DNA of 64,000 nt from Opitutales bacterium (GCA_016932335.1 JAFGCZ010000014.1:1-64000); one strand, 5' to 3'. Shown: positions 32,326 through 41,341, counted from the stretch's first letter. Program-made: numbers and translations. The notes: generated from the letters alone by a model not told the origin.

Positions 32326-35300
32326 GAGCTAACCGCTCTATTTGCCGACAGGCACTGGTGACCGGTGACCGTAAAAAGATAGGCCGGTGTTTTTGTTGAG
32401 CTAACCGCTCTATTTGCCGACAGGCACTGGTGACTCGAACAGCATTCATCGTATGCGTGCTCGTTGGGTGAGCTAACCGCTCTATTTGCCGACAGGCACT
32501 GGTGACCGTAATCCATTTTTATTCCTCCTTTTTGTTTAAAGAGCTAACCGCTCTATTTGCCGACAGGCACTGGTGACTGTAAGCCAGAGCTGCTTTGTTT
32601 GAGTGGTAGAGCGGGGAGCTAACCGCTCTATTTGCCGACAGGCACTGGTGACAAGGGCACTCATTTTTATATTTCATTAATTTCGCTATGGAGCTAACCG
32701 CTCTATTTGCCGACAGGCACTGGTGACGTAATGGTGCGCGTTTCCCCTTTTAGGGTTTTACAAGCGCGTGAGCTAACCGCTCTATTTGCCGACAGGCACT
32801 GGTGACTCTGATTAGAGAGGGAGAGGTGATTAACGCCATGCAGGGACGAGCTAACCGCTCTATTTGCCGACAGGCACTGGTGACACCCCATTTACGCTTC
32901 TATCCTCTCGATTGCAAAGAGCTAACCGCTCTATTTGCCGACAGGCACTGGTGACTCCCATTCTTCAGTAAATGTGTTTGATACTGCGATCCGTGAGCTA
33001 ACCGCTCTATTTGCCGACAGGCACTGGTGACTTAGCGCGGTAAGCCTTATACTCTTTAAGGGCTTCCTCAAGAGCTAACCGCTCTATTTGCCGACAGGCA
33101 CTGGTGACCTCGCTGGCGTAGTTGGTCAACTTGATCGATCCCAAGGGAGCTAACCGCTCTATTTGCCGACAGGCACTGGTGACGCAGGGGCTGCAATCCG
33201 GAACATATCGTCCCGGAACTTGAGCTAACCGCTCTATTTGCCGACAGGCACTGGTGACAATGGGGGAGGTGTCAATCTCCCGTTTTTCCACTCAATCAAG
33301 AGCTAACCGCTCTATTTGCCGACAGGCACTGGTGACACCTCCTCATAGGCGCGGGTCGTTGGGTCAGCCCACGAGCTAACCGCTCTATTTGCCGACAGGC
33401 ACTGGTGACAGGAACTTTCTCAACCTTTTTTCCTTTGCCTTTAAGAGGAGAGCTAACCGCTCTATTTGCCGACAGGCACTGGTGACATTTTCATCATCAC
33501 CCACAACAGGTATCAGATGAAATGAGAGCTAACCGCTCTATTTGCCGACAGGCACTGGTGACTAATGTGATAGCGCGCTTTTGGTTTGGGGATAGCTGAG
33601 CTAACCGCTCTATTTGCCGACAGGCACTGGTGACCCGCTAGATGTAACCTGTTAAAGTCCGCATCAAAAGGGATATAGAGCTAACCGCTCTATTTGCCGA
33701 CAGGCACTGGTGACACAGCCTTAAGACTGGCTATATCAAGCACTGGCTCACCGTGAGCTAACCGCTCTATTTGCCGACAGGCACTGGTGACTTAATAAGT
33801 GCTGTGTTCATGGTTTCTTTCTTTCTAAATTGAGCTAACCGCTCTATTTGCCGACAGGCACTGGTGACAACCGTAGGCCCAAACGGTGTGCAGTCCGTCG
33901 GCTAGAGCTAACCGCTCTATTTGCCGACAGGCACTGGTGACAACGGTGTGCAGTCCGTCGGCTACAGACATGCCTGTTTCGCGGAGCTAACCGCTCTATT
34001 TGCCGACAGGCACTGGTGACTTCCTTGCTATGTGATGTCGACTTGTAGGGGTAAGGTTAGAGCTAACCGCTCTATTTGCCGACAGGCACTGGTGACGAGT
34101 AATCTGCCTCAATGATTTCCGGCGTCAGTCCAAGGAGCTAACCGCTCTATTTGCCGACAGGCACTGGTGACTCGCCGATAAGTCCGGCGTTTCGGTAATG
34201 AAACCCGCCGGAGCTAACCGCTCTATTTGCCGACAGGCACTGGTGACGCTGAACACCGCCCCCGGAGACATCACTTGAATCACCTTGAGCTAACCGCTCT
34301 ATTTGCCGACAGGCACTGGTGACGCTCCAAATCGGCTTGCTCTCTTCTCATACTGCGCAATTCGCGAGCTAACCGCTCTATTTGCCGACAGGCACTGGTG
34401 ACGCAATTATTTCTTCCGTCAATAGGTCGCGTATCTTTACGAGCTAACCGCTCTATTTGCCGACAGGCACTGGTGACCCTAATGCAACGTTGCAGTAATT
34501 TGCAACGTATGATAATTGAGCTAACCGCTCTATTTGCCGACAGGCACTGGTGACTCGATCACTGACAATAGTTGTTTGTTGTCAGTGATCGGGAGGAGCT
34601 AACCGCTCTATTTGCCGACAGGCACTGGTGACGAGCGCTTTGATATTTGCGCCGTTCTCAATCCCCGCGAGCTAACCGCTCTATTTGCCGACAGGCACTG
34701 GTGACGATTGTATAAACGGGCGCATTTGCCATGATGGGAAGAATTGAGCTAACCGCTCTATTTGCCGACAGGCACTGGTGACTTTGCTGCCAGTTCACTG
34801 GCTTTGGCGAAAGCTGCTTGAGCTAACCGCTCTATTTGCCGACAGGCACTGGTGACCCAAACGAGTTTTGGGAAAAGTTAGTCAACAATGTTTTCGTGAG
34901 CTAACCGCTCTATTTGCCGACAGGCACTGGTGACCCATCGTTTCACATTCATATGCTTCTAGCAGGTCGCGGCGAGCTAACCGCTCTATTTGCCGACAGG
35001 CACTGGTGACCTTTCTGTTAGTTGTTAAATTCTGCGGGTGTGTTCTTACCCGAGCTAACCGCTCTATTTGCCGACAGGCACTGGTGACCGCCTTGCCATG
35101 CTTGGCAAGGGCTTCGTTAATCGTAGGCGAGCTAACCGCTCTATTTGCCGACAGGCACTGGTGACGTTATTCGCGTTTGCGTGGCTTTCCCGCGCGTGGC
35201 CGGGAGCTAACCGCTCTATTTGCCGACAGGCACTGGTGACCTTAGATCTCACTACTAGTCTTTTTTCAACCCTTCCGCGCCAGAGCTAACCGCTCTATTT

Positions 35301-36450
35301 GCCGACAGGCACTGGTGACACTATCGAACTGTCCAGGATCCCGGAAGTATTCATCGGAGCTAACCGCTCTATTTGCCGACAGGCACTGGTGACCACGCCC
35401 ATGTAAACGAACATCCCACACCTCCGGAATGAGGAGCTAACCGCTCTATTTGCCGACAGGCACTGGTGACCACCTCCGGGCCACCCCAAAAGTCAACGTG
35501 CTCCTTACCGTCGAGCTAACCGCTCTATTTGCCGACAGGCACTGGTGACACTGTGTTGGTATTACCATCGAAATACCAGAGGTCACCATGAGCTAACCGC
35601 TCTATTTGCCGACAGGCACTGGTGACGCATAGGCGTCCTTGATCAGGTCCTCTACTATCGATGGCGAGCTAACCGCTCTATTTGCCGACAGGCACTGGTG
35701 ACTTTTTCACCGATGAAACGAATACTGGCCTTGCGGTCACTGAGCTAACCGCTCTATTTGCCGACAGGCACTGGTGACACGCTCTGGTTCTGGAATTTGT
35801 TTTCTTCGTTAGTGAGCTAACCGCTCTATTTGCCGACAGGCACTGGTGACCACTGCTTGCAGGTTTTGTTCCTGCATCACTAGTGCCCCGAGAGCTAACC
35901 GCTCTATTTGCCGACAGGCACTGGTGACACCAATCCCGAATCCAGCGAAATTGCACATCCTTAAGAATTGAGCTAACCGCTCTATTTGCCGACAGGCACT
36001 GGTGACTACAACTGCTTTATCGGCCGTTGTGAGTTTGATTTTCATGAGCTAACCGCTCTATTTGCCGACAGGCACTGGTGACAAAACACATTCCGATTAA
36101 AATCGTAGCTGTTGACAATAAGAGCTAACCGCTCTATTTGCCGACAGGCACTGGTGACTTGTGAGTTTAATTTTTATGCTCATTTTTTGACCTGAGCTAA
36201 CCGCTCTATTTGCCGACAGGCACTGGTGACATCATGGGAATACTGACCTCTTCGTCTAGAGATTTAGGAGCTAACCGCTCTATTTGCCGACAGGCACTGG
36301 TGACTTTATCTGTAATAGGAACTAAAGCGAAAGATGCACGAGCTAACCGCTCTATTTGCCGACAGGCACTGGTGACCGGCTTGGTGCCGGTGTTGGTTTT
36401 TTCTTCAGTGAATTCACCGAGCTAACCGCTCTATTTGCCGACAGGCACTG
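32326..36450 (+). CRISPR. CRISPR array, 55 repeats of 37 nt and 54 spacers
   Basis: The repeat begins GAGCTAACCGC, continues TCTATTTGCCGACAGG, and ends CACTGGTGAC. By eye all copies are identical except the last (36419), which loses its final five bases. It contains two small stems, GAGC/GCTC and TGCC/GGCA. Repeat-to-repeat distance is 71-80 bp, so spacers are about 34-43 nt. The leader is at the cas2 side, so transcription is rightward. This agrees with several spacers whose complement reads as a ribosome site plus ATG, that is, crRNA antisense to mRNA. The high repeat conservation suggests an array in use or recently so. Confidence 0.98.
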
Positions 36451-36471
36451 TCCAGATGCAATAAAAGCGCT

Positions 36472-36496
36472 CCTGGTGGCGCCCTGCCCTGCGGGT
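36472..36496 (+). repeat. Copy 1 of a dispersed GC-rich direct repeat
   Basis: The sequence around GCGCCCTGCCCTGCGGGT, just after the last CRISPR repeat, recurs at 39169-39193 with about 22 of 24 positions identical. The pair brackets parDE, the tape-measure fragment and the HEPN operon. Confidence 0.6.
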
Positions 36497-36534
36497 AAAA
36501 AAGAAATGGGAAAGATAACAACAAATAACAATAT

Positions 36535-36569
36535 TTGACATTTCCTGTTATGGAACACATCTTTTCTGT
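36535..36569 (+). promoter_or_regulatory. Candidate parDE promoter
   Basis: TTGACA at 36535-36540 is a consensus -35. At 17 bp spacing the -10 would be CATCTT (36558-36563), which is weak, and transcription would start close to the parD ATG, giving a leaderless message. TGTT-ATGG-AACA (36546-36557) between the elements could be an operator for a ribbon-helix-helix antitoxin. Confidence 0.3.
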
Positions 36570-36833
36570 ATGAATGTGTCTCTTACACCAGAACTAGAGC
36601 ATTGGGTTCAAAAAAAAGTCGAAAGCGGGTTCTATGGATCCTCTTCCGAGGTGATTCGAGAAGCCCTGAGGATGCTACATGATTTTGAATCAGAAAGAAC
36701 AAACAAGCTTCAGGCACTTAAAGCAGATCTTCACGTTGGCATTGAACAATTACACAAAGGAAAGTCTGCCATATTTGATAAGTCGATTGTCGAAAGAATA
36801 AAGAAGCAGGGAAAAGAGAATATCCGTGGCTAA
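36570..36833 (+). CDS. parD: ParD-type antitoxin
   Basis: An 87-aa protein with an N-terminal ribbon-helix-helix (MNVSLTPELEHWVQKKVESG, then YGSSSEVIREALRML), the ParD/CC2985 pattern, and a C-terminal toxin-binding helix (FDKSIVERIKKQGKE). It should bind and neutralise the ParE next to it and repress the operon. It overlaps parE by 8 bp. Confidence 0.88.
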   Translation: MNVSLTPELEHWVQKKVESGFYGSSSEVIREALRMLHDFESERTNKLQALKADLHVGIEQLHKGKSAIFDKSIVERIKKQGKENIRG

Positions 36834-37119
36834 GCAACTGATTATTTCTCAAGAAGCTATTTCCGATTTGAGCGAAATCTGGGACTATATTGCTCGAGAC
36901 AACCAAAGAGCTGCTGATCGATTTATTGATGCCTTGTATGCTAAGTGCCAGGAAATCCTTGAACTGGAATCTATCGGTCGCAGCCGCGAAGAACTCTTTG
37001 AGGGACTACGCAGCTTACCTTACAGGAAGTATGTTATCTTTTTTCTGCGCAATCATGGAGATGTTGAAATCGTTCGTATCCTGCACGGGGCAAGAGACAT
37101 CGAAAGCCAATTTGAGTAG
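36826..37119 (+). CDS. parE: ParE/RelE-family toxin
   Basis: A 97-aa ParE-type toxin starting at GTG inside the end of parD. It has LIISQEAISDLSEIWDYIAR, RAADRFIDALYAKC, SIGRSREELFEGLRSLPYRKY and the C-terminal VEIVRILHGARD, all typical of the family. Known ParE proteins poison DNA gyrase. The pair may stabilise the island. Confidence 0.88.
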   Translation: MAKQLIISQEAISDLSEIWDYIARDNQRAADRFIDALYAKCQEILELESIGRSREELFEGLRSLPYRKYVIFFLRNHGDVEIVRILHGARDIESQFE

Positions 37120-37146
37120 CATTCGTTGACACCCCTTTCTGCCTAA

Positions 37147-37692
37147 ATGGCAGATGCAAGGGTCAGTGTATTAATAGATTTAAAATCGAAGCTTCAGGGG
37201 CTGGAGAAAGCTCAGGTAGGCTTTAAGAGTCTCATCAAGCTGGCACTTGGATTCACGGCTACCTACGTCAGTTTGCGCTCCACGATCAACGGAGCCAAAG
37301 ACATCATTTCTCTGGGGGCGGAACTTGACCACCTAAAGTCACGCACAGGTGAAAGTGCATCGAGCATTCTGACCTTTCGGCAAGCGTTGGAAGATGCGGG
37401 CATCGAGGCCAAAAGCGGTGAACAGGCCCTTGACCGATTGACCCGCCGCGTGCGTTTGGCAATTGGGCAAAACAACAGCTATGCCAAAGCCCTCAAAGAA
37501 CTGAATCTGGATCCGCAGGTGCTCAACAATATGGGCAAATTGGAGCGTTTCCAAACCGTAGCCGAGGCCCTGCGTAACACCAGTGACGAAAGCCTGAAGA
37601 CACAGGCTGCCATGGAACTACTGGACACCTCGGCGGGTCAGCTTTTTGCCCTTACGCAGCGGAAAAACCGTCCAACAACAGTGCCTTGTTAA
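37147..37692 (+). pseudogene. Truncated phage tail tape-measure protein (N-terminal fragment)
   Basis: A 181-aa frame resembling the start of a siphophage tape-measure protein: KSKLQGLEKAQVGFKSLIKLALG, then YVSLRSTINGAKDIISLGAELDHLK, SASSILTFRQALEDAGI and ALDRLTRRV. It ends abruptly after FALTQRKN. Full tape-measure proteins usually exceed 600 aa. It is the only virion gene to the right of the CRISPR locus and shows that phage DNA continues there. Confidence 0.7.
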
Positions 37693-37694
37693 GT

Positions 37695-38282
37695 TTAGTC
37701 TGCGTTTGCAACGAAGTGATCATAATACTTACATGCCTCTTCCTCGGGCCCTAGCGCAACATCTATCAGCATTTGAAGACTCAATACAGGGCCAGGAATA
37801 ACTTGCTCCATATCAAGATCCTCAGGATAGGCTTCTGGATCTATTGCCATTTCGAAGTTTTCAAACCACCAAATTTCAATTTTTCGTAGAAGCCCAACCA
37901 TGTCTCTGAATACTTCAGCAATGTCAAAGTCTACGCCTGACGAAGCGAAAGTTAGCATCTCGTGCACCAACGTGTTGCGGCACCTATTTATATATTTAAA
38001 CTTCTTGAAATCCTTCTCATCAATAGCATCCATACCTTGAAGCCATTTCAATGATGCATATAGAGGGCTTTTGTTTAGAGAAAGAACTTTTTCTTTATAT
38101 TCAGGACTAAGAGTCATCCCATTTTCATCAAATCCGTTTGTGAAAAAGCCTTCAATTTTTTCAATAATGCTACTTTTGAGCATTTCAAAAGCCATAGAAA
38201 ACACCGAAGCTGTAATAATATTCGTTTTAAGTGTCTCGGGGTGAAGAACTCGCTCCCACGATTTTTTAACTTTTTCATTCAT
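37695..38282 (-). CDS. HEPN-motif protein, candidate RNase toxin
   Basis: From the ATG at 38282 (ATGAATGA overlap with the upstream stop) this is 195 aa, mostly helical. CRNTLVHEM at residues 101-109 contains R-N-x-x-x-H (Arg102, Asn103, His107), the catalytic pattern of HEPN ribonucleases, placed after a helix (DEKDFKKFKYINR) as in many HEPN domains. The end is acidic. HEPN proteins act as toxins in abortive infection and toxin-antitoxin systems. The motif is visible; nuclease activity and a role in defence are inferred. Coupling with the upstream gene suggests a two-gene system. Confidence 0.5.
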   Translation of the reverse strand: MNEKVKKSWERVLHPETLKTNIITASVFSMAFEMLKSSIIEKIEGFFTNGFDENGMTLSPEYKEKVLSLNKSPLYASLKWLQGMDAIDEKDFKKFKYINRCRNTLVHEMLTFASSGVDFDIAEVFRDMVGLLRKIEIWWFENFEMAIDPEAYPEDLDMEQVIPGPVLSLQMLIDVALGPEEEACKYYDHFVANAD

Positions 38283-38988
38283 GCCCGTTTTTGACAAAGG
38301 AAGTTAACGCAGAAGTGATGCACCGCAACGAACGCAGCCAGTAGCGATTACATAAATTGATTTGTTCTGCTGTTTTAGTCCTTTTGCGTAAATGCTCAGC
38401 AATTCTCCTTGATACTTTCGAGGGTTTCCTCTCATCCCTCTGGACAATCCTTCGCTCTCGGAAGTTAATGTAAATACGGATTACGGGAAAAAGTAAAAAA
38501 ATTAGTCGTACCATAAAACATGACCGCGGAACTTGGTAGAAACAGCCCTTATAACATATATAGCGCATTAAGATCATATTTCTCTGCTTATCTAAATAAG
38601 TTTGGTATGTCGCAAAAATAAAATCCTGCTCAGGAAGTTTCAACATTTCAGAAACTTCACGATCACGAATCTCATTATCATAAGGCGCCCTTTCAACCGC
38701 ATAATCCTCGATATAAGCCTGATCTCTAGCTGAGTTAAAGACAGTCAAAAAACCAAGTTTATCCCTACTCATGGAAGTCATGGAAGGCTGGCAATAGGCT
38801 TTTACATATTTCAACCACGGTGACGCATGAATAACAGAATACCTAGGACGAATCACATAAGGATCAAGATGCAAATGCCCCCTGAACAATAAGGGAAAAA
38901 TGTCCTCATGAATATTCGAAGCATCAGGAGGGCATTTACCAAACTCACTATAGATATCCTCCTCTGTGCACTTTTTCAATATCATCAT
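38275..38988 (-). CDS. Hypothetical protein (237 aa) coupled to HEPN gene
   Basis: An unrecognised 237-aa protein. It has LLFRGHLHLDPYVIRPRY near residues 33-50 (a Phe-Arg-Gly tripeptide recalling FRG domains, though the rest of that domain is not evident), a possible membrane segment (FMVRLIFLLFPVIRIYINF) around residues 160-180, and a very basic tail (RRIVQRDERKPSKVSRRI, HLRKRTK). Its stop overlaps the HEPN gene start by 8 bp. AT-rich codon use suggests acquired DNA. It may be the partner or sensor of the HEPN protein. Confidence 0.55.
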   Translation of the reverse strand: MMILKKCTEEDIYSEFGKCPPDASNIHEDIFPLLFRGHLHLDPYVIRPRYSVIHASPWLKYVKAYCQPSMTSMSRDKLGFLTVFNSARDQAYIEDYAVERAPYDNEIRDREVSEMLKLPEQDFIFATYQTYLDKQRNMILMRYICYKGCFYQVPRSCFMVRLIFLLFPVIRIYINFRERRIVQRDERKPSKVSRRIAEHLRKRTKTAEQINLCNRYWLRSLRCITSALTSFVKNGHE

Positions 38989-39261
38989 TCCATTTGCACC
39001 CTTATCACGACAAAACCAAGATGCAAAGGATATTCCCTGAAAGAGCGCTCATAACATTTCCCCTATACGAAGAAAGGCAGGCGCGTTGAGTTTGGACGTT
39101 CTGTTAACCTAAGCTTTCCGAGGGCCAGAGATTTGGAGAAATCCGGGAGAAACGGGCGATAAGTGTCCCTAGTGGTGCCCTGCCCTGCGGGTTGGGGAGA
39201 GTCGAGTAGAGATGGCGTAGCCGCAGGCCCGATTTGCTAACGCTTTGCCGTCAGCGGGATA
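38989..39261. other. Intergenic region with second GC-rich direct repeat
   Basis: No gene is seen. The stretch contains the second copy (39169-39193) of the GTGCCCTGCCCTGCGGGT repeat found after the CRISPR array. This seems to be the right edge of the accessory region, since housekeeping genes follow. Confidence 0.4.
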
Positions 39262-39292
39262 TAAAAAAGCCCTGACCGTTTTGGGCTCAGGG
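39262..39292 (-). terminator. Terminator of tRNA-Asn
   Basis: On the minus strand CCCTGA pairs with TCAGGG, followed by CTTTTTTAT. It lies about 50 bp downstream of the tRNA-Asn 3' end. Confidence 0.7.
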
Positions 39293-39339
39293 TTGCTAAA
39301 GTAAATCAAGCGACAGGGAATGTGTGCTGAATTGGAGAA

Positions 39340-39414
<75 letters not shown>

Positions 39415-39739
39415 ATCAGTGAAGTCGCAAACAATTTAGATTTTCGGCATCATGTCAACCTTTTCGTGAGGAAAAAATCCACTTTTTTAATAGGGCGATT
39501 CTTTCTTCTATGAAATTCAAAAAGATAGGAAACTCTGCAGATTGGAAAATAAGCATTGCCAAGAGCGGTACGATCTACTCAATGGTTCCCTTACATTAAA
39601 CAAGGGGAAAAGACGCCTAAAACCTCAAGAGAATCAAAATTCTTGCAACTTTTAGTTGCCTTTAGACTCACATCTAGTATGTAGGTCAGCTTTTTCTCGA
39701 AAACAAGCAAGGGAATCTCACTTCAATTTCGTTAAGGAT
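39415..39739. other. Upstream region of rplY, no gene
   Basis: About 325 bp without a supported gene. A GCAACT-TTT-AGTTGC hairpin lies at 39645-39659, some 80 bp before the rplY start. It may be a regulatory stem in the leader; nothing else stands out. Confidence 0.35.
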
Positions 39740-40333
39740 ATGAAACAACTTAAGCTGAACATTCAGACCCGCGACACCTCCGGCACCGCTGCCAGCAAGC
39801 GCTTGCGCAGCACAGGCCGCGTGCCTGCCGTTATCTACGGGGAATCCGGTTCTCGCCTGCTCACCGTCGGTGAAGTCGAACTGCGCGATCTGCTCAAAAA
39901 GACTCAGGGCTCTACCGCTCTGCTCGAACTCGGTGAAGATGGCGTTGAAGAAGCTCACTACGCTATTCTCAAGGACATCCAGCGCGACACCATTTCCGGA
40001 AACTTCCTCCATGTTGACCTTCAGGAAATCGTTCGCGGTAAGCCGATGACTGCCGATGTGGCGGTGCATCTGATTGGCGATTGCGCCGGTGTAAAACTGG
40101 GCGGTGTTCTGGAACAGCAGGTGCATGAAGTAACCGTTCGCTGCCGCCCCCGCTACCTGCCCGAGTTTGTGGAAGCCGATGTTTCTGCTTTGGCTGTAGG
40201 CGAGCGCCTCCACGTAAGCGACATCAAAACCTCGGAAGAAGTCGAAATTCTTTCCGACGCCTCTCTGGTGATTGCTTCGGTTGTCGGTGCGGGTGCTCCG
40301 GTAGAAGAAGCTGAGGAAGAAGCCGACGCCTAA
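39740..40333 (+). CDS. rplY: 50S ribosomal protein L25 (CTC type)
   Basis: From the ATG at 39740 the product is 197 aa, beginning KQLKLNIQTRDTSGTAASKR with RLRSTGRVPAVIYGE, the L25 signature that binds 5S rRNA. The C-terminal TL5/CTC domain (PMTADVAVHLIGDCAGVKLG) and an acidic tail follow. A TTG start at 39656 would add 28 unrelated residues. The gene pair rplY-pth is common in bacteria. Confidence 0.93.
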   Translation: MKQLKLNIQTRDTSGTAASKRLRSTGRVPAVIYGESGSRLLTVGEVELRDLLKKTQGSTALLELGEDGVEEAHYAILKDIQRDTISGNFLHVDLQEIVRGKPMTADVAVHLIGDCAGVKLGGVLEQQVHEVTVRCRPRYLPEFVEADVSALAVGERLHVSDIKTSEEVEILSDASLVIASVVGAGAPVEEAEEEADA

Positions 40334-40349
40334 TTATTTTTTCTCTTCG

Positions 40350-40385
40350 GAGCATGCGCAGCACTGCGCATGCTCTTTGTTCTTT
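40350..40385 (+). terminator. Terminator between rplY and pth
   Basis: GAGCATGCGCAG pairs perfectly with CTGCGCATGCTC across CA, followed by a T-rich tract. The 12-bp stem is strong. Confidence 0.85.
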
Positions 40386-40426
40386 CTCAATATCTCTGAA
40401 TTAATATTTCAGGAGTTTTCAACAAC

Positions 40427-41041
40427 ATGCCGGACTGGGTTATCGCAGGCCTCGGAAATCCGGGGATTCGCTACCGGAAAACACGCCACAACGCTGGATT
40501 CGATGTGGTCGATTTTCTGGCCGCTCGGCATGCCTGCTCATGGAAGCTGGAAAAGCGTTTCGAGGGAGAGGTGGCTGCTGTAACCATAAACGGCAAAAGT
40601 TGCCTGCTTCTAAAACCGCAAACCTTTATGAATGAGAGCGGCCGCTCAATTGGCGCCCTGCTCCGTTTCCACAAACATCCTGCCGATCGCTGCATTGTTA
40701 TCTTCGACGAATACCAGATTCCCGTCGGGTCAGCCAAGCTCAGCATAGGAGGAGGCAATGGAGGCCATAATGGTTTAGCCAGCACACGATCCTGTATCGA
40801 CGACACTTTTATCCGCTACCGTATAGGAATAGCTCCTGAAACACCACCGCCCATGGACATCAAAGATTTTGTGCTTGGGCGTTTCTCAGAGACAGAACGC
40901 ATTACTTTTGAACAACACCTGCAAGAATTTGCCGACGGAGTCGTCCGAATCGTTGACACCGGAGCGCAACTTGCCATGAATTTAATAAATCAACGGAAAT
41001 CTAAGAATGACACAGACGCTAGAAAAACAGCGCAGCTATAA
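40427..41041 (+). CDS. pth: Peptidyl-tRNA hydrolase
   Basis: A 204-aa Pth that recycles peptidyl-tRNA dropped by ribosomes. Signature motifs: VIAGLGNPGIRYRKTRHNAGF with catalytic His, LLLKPQTFMNESG, and GGGNGGHNGL. The usual HDDLDL motif reads FDEYQI, keeping the key Asp. The 3' end overlaps rpsF by 35 bp, an unusually long overlap. Confidence 0.93.
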   Translation: MPDWVIAGLGNPGIRYRKTRHNAGFDVVDFLAARHACSWKLEKRFEGEVAAVTINGKSCLLLKPQTFMNESGRSIGALLRFHKHPADRCIVIFDEYQIPVGSAKLSIGGGNGGHNGLASTRSCIDDTFIRYRIGIAPETPPPMDIKDFVLGRFSETERITFEQHLQEFADGVVRIVDTGAQLAMNLINQRKSKNDTDARKTAQL

Positions 41042-41312
41042 AGCTCTCTTCATCCTCAACACTCGTGGCTACGATGAGCCCGTGGAAAACCTTCAGGCAG
41101 AAATCGTCGAAGCCATCAAGAAACTCGACGCAACTGTAACTGCTCAGGTTGGCCACGGTCGTATTGATTTTGCCCGTATAACTGAAAAAGATCACCTGGG
41201 AGACACTTATTTCGAAGTCAGCTTCTCCGGTGCCGCTTCCCTGCCTGCCGCCGTGCAGACTGCATTCCGCCTTGAGCGCCGCGTCAAGCGCGTCATGGTA
41301 AACCTCGCCTGA
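41007..41312 (+). CDS. rpsF: 30S ribosomal protein S6
   Basis: A 101-aa S6 with YKALFILNTRGYDEPVEN, then LDATVTAQVGHGRIDFA and the C-terminal FRLERRVKRVMV. It starts within pth. ssb follows 29 bp later. In many bacteria rpsF-ssb-rpsR-rplI are together; here rpsR is absent from the run. Confidence 0.9.
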   Translation: MTQTLEKQRSYKALFILNTRGYDEPVENLQAEIVEAIKKLDATVTAQVGHGRIDFARITEKDHLGDTYFEVSFSGAASLPAAVQTAFRLERRVKRVMVNLA

Positions 41313-41341
41313 TTTAGTCTCACCCTCAAAGCTATTGCTTC

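Noticed and set aside
32313-36045. Minus-strand ORFs across the CRISPR array with repeated VTSACRQIERLA or HQCLSANRAVSS peptides
   Set aside because: They are translations of the CRISPR repeat in two frames; no start sites or family support.
32326-36450. Self-targeting spacers against the resident prophage
   Set aside because: Comparison by eye of several spacers with the phage genes gave no match; a full alignment was not possible, so this is not excluded.
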